Positions 6,589-9,670 of a DNA stretch of 9,670 nucleotides are shown here, in pieces; position 1 is the stretch's first letter, and every line of letters starts with the position of its first letter. The stretch comes from Hydrogenophaga sp. (GTDB lineage Bacteria > Pseudomonadota > Gammaproteobacteria > Burkholderiales > Burkholderiaceae). Location: positions 1-9,670 of the forward strand of contig JALOSH010000051.1 in NCBI GenBank assembly GCA_025458545.1, in the 5' to 3' direction. The translations under genes and the position numbers were made by a program. The notes beneath the pieces are model-generated. The model made no database searches. It worked only from the letters and a program-made list of their open reading frames with translations, and was not told the DNA's origin.

Positions 6589-7191
6589 ATGAGGCTGGTT
6601 CTCGCCTCCAACAACCAGGGCAAACTGGCCGAGCTGCAAGCGCTGTTCGCGCCGCTGGGCGTGGAGCTTGTGCGCCAGGCCGACTTGGGTATTCCCGAGG
6701 CGCCGGAGCCGCACAGGACCTTCATTGAAAACGCGCTGGCCAAGGCGCGCCATGCGGCACAGGTCAGCGGTTTGCCTGCGCTGGCCGATGACGCCGGCCT
6801 GTGCGTGGAGGCTTTTGGTGGTTTGCCGGGCGTGGACACAGCCTTTTACGCCACCCAGTTCGGCTACGAGAAGGGCGACGACAACAACGTGCGCGCCTTG
6901 CTGGAGCAGATGCAGGGCATCACCGACCGGCGCGCTGCGCTGGTGAGCACCTTGGTGGCGCTGCGCAGCGCAGACGACCCGGAGCCGCTGGTGGCCACGG
7001 GCCGTGCGGCGGGGCTGATCACACAGGAGCGCATAGGCGACCAGGGCTTCGGCTTCGACCCAGTGCTGCTGCTGCCACCGTTTGGCAAGACCTTTGCCCA
7101 GCTGCCGACCGAGGTGAAGAACGCCAACAGCCACCGCGGCAAAGCCGCGCAGCAGATGCTCGGCCTCATGCGCGAACGCTGGTTGACATGA
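6589..7191 (+). CDS. rdgB: XTP/dITP pyrophosphatase (RdgB/HAM1 family)
   Basis: Hydrolyses non-canonical purine nucleoside triphosphates (dITP, ITP, XTP) to the monophosphate and pyrophosphate, keeping deaminated purines out of DNA and RNA. The 200-residue product has the HAM1 signatures: LASNNQGKLAEL (residues 5-16, triphosphate binding), FIENALAKARHAA, LPALADDAGLCVEAFGGLPG with the catalytic aspartate pair, GFGFDPVLLLPPFGKTFAQL (base recognition) and NSHRGKAAQQM. I chose the ATG at 6589 because MRLVLASNN is the usual family N-terminus. A TTG at 6583 overlaps the rph stop and would add only two residues. With ATG the gap after the rph TGA is two bases, so re-initiation after rph is likely. 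Confidence 0.96.
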   Translation: MRLVLASNNQGKLAELQALFAPLGVELVRQADLGIPEAPEPHRTFIENALAKARHAAQVSGLPALADDAGLCVEAFGGLPGVDTAFYATQFGYEKGDDNNVRALLEQMQGITDRRAALVSTLVALRSADDPEPLVATGRAAGLITQERIGDQGFGFDPVLLLPPFGKTFAQLPTEVKNANSHRGKAAQQMLGLMRERWLT

Positions 7192-7200
7192 ATCACCCCC

Positions 7201-7269
7201 GCACCGCCTGCGGCGTCACCCCCCTCTGGGGGCAGCACCAGCCGCCCGGCAAAGCCGGTTCGGCGGTGC
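7201..7269. repeat. Structured intergenic element with terminal inverted repeats between rdgB and hemW
   Basis: The 85-base gap between rdgB and hemW is almost entirely one folded module. Terminal arms GCACCGCC (7201-7208) and GGCGGTGC (7262-7269) are perfect inverted repeats. Inside are CCCCC-TCT-GGGGG (7220-7232), CCGGC-AAA-GCCGG (7246-7258) and CGCC-TGC-GGCG (7205-7215, competing with the outer arm). The arrangement resembles REP/BIME-type or other dispersed palindromic elements, and similar sequence seems familiar to me from Comamonadaceae intergenic regions, but no second copy occurs in this window. It could affect mRNA stability or processing between rdgB and hemW. There is no T-tract, so it is not a classical terminator. 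The arms and hairpins are seen directly; membership of a repeat family is inference. Confidence 0.6.
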
Positions 7270-7276
7270 CTTGCCC

Positions 7277-8488
7277 ATGAACGCTTCAGAACAGCTCCAA
7301 CACTGGATGCGCCCGGGCACCCTGCAGTTGCAGGGCCTGCCGCCGCTGTCGCTCTACATCCACCTGCCGTGGTGCCTGAAAAAGTGTCCGTATTGCGACT
7401 TCAATTCGCACGAATGGAGCACCACCTCGGCACCGGGTCAGCCGCTGCCGGAGCAGGCGTATCTGGATGCGCTGCGGGCCGATCTGCAAGCGGCGCTGCC
7501 GCTGATCTGGGGGCGACCGATCCACACCGTGTTCATCGGTGGCGGCACGCCCAGCCTGTTCTCGCCCGAGGCGATCGACCGCCTGCTGGGCGATGTGCGG
7601 GCGCTGGTCAAGCTCGATGCCGACGCCGAGGTCACGCTGGAAGCCAACCCGGGCACTTTTGAGAAAGACCGCTTCAAGGCCTTTCGATCAGCGGGCGTCA
7701 CGCGCCTGTCGATCGGCGTGCAAAGCTTCCACGACGCGCACCTGAAGGCCCTGGGCCGCGTGCACGACCGGGCGCAGGCCATGGCCGCGGTGGAAGAGGC
7801 GGCACAAGCGTTTGACACCTTCAACCTCGACATCATGTACGCGCTGCCAGGGCAGTCGCTCGCGCAGTGCGAAGCCGACATCCGCACCGCGCTGGGCTTC
7901 AACCCGCCGCACATCTCGATCTACCACCTGACCATCGAGCCCAACACGGTGTTTGCCAAGTACCCGCCGGTGGTGCCGGCGGACGATGACGCCTACGCGA
8001 TGCTGGACCGCATCACCGAGCTGACCGGCGCAGCCGGGCTGGAGCGCTACGAGGTGTCGGCTTACGCGCGGCGCGGTCACCGCAGTCGGCACAACCAGAA
8101 CTACTGGCAGTTCGGTGACTACTTGGGTATTGGTGCTGGGGCGCACAGCAAGCTGAGCTTCGCGCACCGGGTGGTGCGACAGGTGCGGGCCCGAGAGCCG
8201 CGGCTGTACATGGAAAAAGCGCTGGCGGGCGACGCGGTGGTGGGTGTGGACGAGGTGGGCCGACGCGACCTGCCGTTCGAGTACATGCTCAACGCCTTGC
8301 GGCTGCGGGAAGGTTTTTCCCTGACCGACTTCAGTGCCAGAACCGGGCTGCCTTTGTCGGCCATCGATGGAGCGCTGCGCGCCGGGTTGCAGAAAGAGTG
8401 GCTGGCACAGGACGGTGCCTGGGTGCAGCCCACCGAGCGCGGATTCGATTTCCTGAGCGATCTGCAGTCGCTGTTTCTGCCCGATTGA
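7277..8488 (+). CDS. hemW: HemW heme chaperone (radical SAM, formerly HemN-like)
   Basis: Radical SAM protein of the HemW family, which binds heme and is thought to deliver it to respiratory enzymes; it is often misannotated as oxygen-independent coproporphyrinogen III oxidase. The 403-residue protein has the iron-sulfur motif CX3CX2C at C33, C37 and C40 followed by D-F (HemN proper has a fourth Cys here), the glycine-rich SAM motif FIGGGTPSLFS, LEANPGTFEKDR, RLSIGVQSFHDAHLKALGR, the NLDIMYALPGQS strand, the HemW-typical HNQNYW motif, and the C-terminal HemN_C-like domain (YMLNALRLREGFSL). The start is the ATG at 7277; a TTG at 7271 would add two residues. There is no good ribosome binding site, and the structured element ends only seven bases before the ATG. 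It is the last gene of the rightward run, convergent with the sensor kinase. Confidence 0.95.
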   Translation: MNASEQLQHWMRPGTLQLQGLPPLSLYIHLPWCLKKCPYCDFNSHEWSTTSAPGQPLPEQAYLDALRADLQAALPLIWGRPIHTVFIGGGTPSLFSPEAIDRLLGDVRALVKLDADAEVTLEANPGTFEKDRFKAFRSAGVTRLSIGVQSFHDAHLKALGRVHDRAQAMAAVEEAAQAFDTFNLDIMYALPGQSLAQCEADIRTALGFNPPHISIYHLTIEPNTVFAKYPPVVPADDDAYAMLDRITELTGAAGLERYEVSAYARRGHRSRHNQNYWQFGDYLGIGAGAHSKLSFAHRVVRQVRAREPRLYMEKALAGDAVVGVDEVGRRDLPFEYMLNALRLREGFSLTDFSARTGLPLSAIDGALRAGLQKEWLAQDGAWVQPTERGFDFLSDLQSLFLPD

Positions 8489-8520
8489 GCGCCGTTCAGG
8501 CGCTGGCGGTTTCCAGCGCC
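8488..8520. terminator. Overlapping hairpins at the hemW/sensor-kinase convergent junction
   Basis: Two perfect inverted repeats share an arm: AGCGCC-GTTCA-GGCGCT (8488-8504) and GGCGCTGG-CGGTTT-CCAGCGCC (8499-8520, 8-bp stem). They cover the last base of the hemW stop, the seven bases between the stops and the last codons of the sensor kinase. They may help stop or stabilise transcripts from both sides, but neither is followed by a T-run, so this is not a standard intrinsic terminator. Confidence 0.4.
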
Positions 8521-9670
8521 GCGTTGGCCTCGGCCAGCCGCAACCAGAGGCTGGCGGTGGTGCCCACCCCGGGTTCGCTGCTGAGCTCCACGAAGCCGCC
8601 GTGGATCTCCACGATTTCCTTGACCAGGTTCAGGCCCAGGCCGGTGCCGGGGATGTTGCCCGACGCGTCGGCGCGGTAGAAGCGTTCAAAAGCGCGCGCC
8701 AGTTGCTCGGGCGTCATGCCCATGCCCTGGTCCTGCACATTCACCACCGCGTAAGCCTGTTCCTCTCGGTCGGCATCCAGCACCTTGACAGACACCTCTC
8801 CGCCCTGCGGCGAATACTTGAAAGCGTTGCTCAGCAGATTCGTCAAGGCCTGTTCGATCTTGCTCGCGTCGGCCATGACGGTGAAGTCGGGCAAGGTCCC
8901 CATGGTGACCTGTCGGCCCATTTCTTTGTGCGAGATGCCGCCCACCGCCGCCTGGACGATGCTGGCCAGTGGTGTCGGCACGATGTGGAAGTCCTTGCCC
9001 TGACGGGCCTCGATGCGTGAAAGATCGAGCAGTTCCTGGATCAGGTTTTGCAGCAGAGAGCCCTGACGGTGCACCGTCTGCAAGAGATCTTTCTGCTTGT
9101 CCTCGCTGTATTTGCGGTGCAGCATCAGTTCGGTGAAACCCAGAATGCTGGCCAGCGGCGTGCGCAACTCGTGGGCAGCGGTGGCCAGAAACTCGCTCTT
9201 GATGCGGTCGACTTCGTATTGGTGGGTGACATCTCGGAAGTAGACGAAGGTCTCTCCGCTGCCAGACATCTGGCGCCGAACTTCGCGTTCGAGCACCTTG
9301 CGTGAGGGGCGCGAAAGAATCAGCTTGTGGCGTTCCCCCTGGCCACCGTCCTGGCCCACCGGCGGGTAGCTCGGCGGGTCTTCGCAGAGCAGTTGGAACC
9401 ATTGGTCGAAACGCTCCAGCGTGGTCCATGCGTTCACATCGCCCACCATGTTGCGCAGCGCCGGGTTGCTGGTGATGAGTTCGCCTTGGGTATCGAAGAT
9501 CACGAACCCGTCGGGGCTGAGGTCGAAGGTGGCGTTCAGACGCGCGGTGCGTTCGATCAAGCGCTGCTTGACCTCGATCTGTCCGCTCACGTCTTCCAGC
9601 ACGTTGATGTAGTGGGTGATGTCACCGCTGGCATCGCGCACCGGTGAGACAGACAGCTTGTTGTGAAACA
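8496..9670 (-). CDS. PAS-domain sensor histidine kinase (5' end outside window)
   Basis: C-terminal part, about 391 residues, of a two-component sensor kinase; the reading frame is open to the right edge. The internal GTG at 9641 is not the true start, because upstream codons continue a PAS/PAC segment (HNKLSVSPVRDASGDITHYI, then NVLEDVSGQ). Order: end of one PAS domain; a linker helix; a second PAS (LNATFDLSPDGFVIFDTQGELITSN); a further strand region (ETFVYFRDVTHQYEVDRIKSEF); HisKA with the phospho-accepting histidine in AAHELRTPLAS (codon 9171-9173); and HATPase with N-box NLLSNAFKYSP, DQGMGMTPEQLARAFERFYR and the GTGLGLNLVKEI G-box. All ATP-binding boxes look intact. No receiver domain or response regulator gene is visible in the window, and no membrane segment in the visible part. 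PAS domains suggest an internal or redox/small-molecule signal, but the ligand cannot be read. It ends with a short Ala-rich tail, seven bases from the hemW stop. Confidence 0.92.
   Translation of the reverse strand, partial: FHNKLSVSPVRDASGDITHYINVLEDVSGQIEVKQRLIERTARLNATFDLSPDGFVIFDTQGELITSNPALRNMVGDVNAWTTLERFDQWFQLLCEDPPSYPPVGQDGGQGERHKLILSRPSRKVLEREVRRQMSGSGETFVYFRDVTHQYEVDRIKSEFLATAAHELRTPLASILGFTELMLHRKYSEDKQKDLLQTVHRQGSLLQNLIQELLDLSRIEARQGKDFHIVPTPLASIVQAAVGGISHKEMGRQVTMGTLPDFTVMADASKIEQALTNLLSNAFKYSPQGGEVSVKVLDADREEQAYAVVNVQDQGMGMTPEQLARAFERFYRADASGNIPGTGLGLNLVKEIVEIHGGFVELSSEPGVGTTASLWLRLAEANAALETASA

Noticed and set aside
7220..7232. CCCCC-TCT-GGGGG as a Rho-independent terminator after rdgB
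   Set aside because: Short stem and no T-tract follows; it is better read as part of the larger palindromic module.
7277..8488. Coproporphyrinogen III dehydrogenase HemN
   Set aside because: The CX3CX2C motif is followed by D-F rather than a fourth Cys, and the HNQNYW motif is present, both pointing to HemW.
1..9670. CRISPR array, insertion sequence, tRNA or phage genes
   Set aside because: No regularly spaced repeats, transposase motifs, cloverleaf-like sequence or phage proteins were seen on either strand.

Overview
The window looks like a piece of a GC-rich betaproteobacterial chromosome, most likely Burkholderiales and probably Comamonadaceae (Hydrogenophaga/Acidovorax-like). This rests on gene order, the strong G/C third-position bias, the 67-residue omega subunit and the style of the protein sequences; it is recognition by eye, not a database match. 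No mobile element, tRNA, rRNA or CRISPR array is visible, and there is no gene-free stretch longer than about 110 bases. Nearly all of it is core housekeeping DNA.

Left part (1-3879, all minus strand): yicC, gmk, rpoZ and spoT read leftward. yicC (endoribonuclease family) runs into gmk (guanylate kinase), followed after a short gap by rpoZ (RNA polymerase omega). A strong bidirectional hairpin terminator separates rpoZ from spoT, the bifunctional (p)ppGpp synthetase/hydrolase. spoT runs off the left edge and lacks its C-terminal end.

Centre (3880-3941): a 62-bp divergent spacer. It holds a small hairpin around the yicC ribosome binding site. An extended -10-like motif for the leftward genes overlaps the start codon of the rightward kinase.

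Right part (3942-8488, all plus strand): a tight run of a soluble Ser/Thr protein kinase, a PP2C-type phosphatase (4-base ATGA overlap), rph (RNase PH), rdgB (non-canonical purine NTP pyrophosphatase) and hemW (heme chaperone, radical SAM). Only the rdgB-hemW gap is sizeable (85 bases). It is filled by a compact, highly structured element with matching terminal inverted repeats, probably a dispersed intergenic repeat.

Far right (8496-9670, minus): a PAS-containing sensor histidine kinase, convergent with hemW and missing its N-terminus. The stop codons are seven bases apart and sit in two overlapping, mutually exclusive hairpins.

Theme: the window concentrates guanine nucleotide and RNA metabolism (gmk, spoT, rpoZ, rdgB, rph, yicC) around a reversible Ser/Thr phosphorylation module of unknown target. 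The kinase is non-RD (HLD in the catalytic loop), and kinase and phosphatase carry oppositely charged C-terminal tails. This pair is the least understood part of the window. I found no convincing wholly new system.
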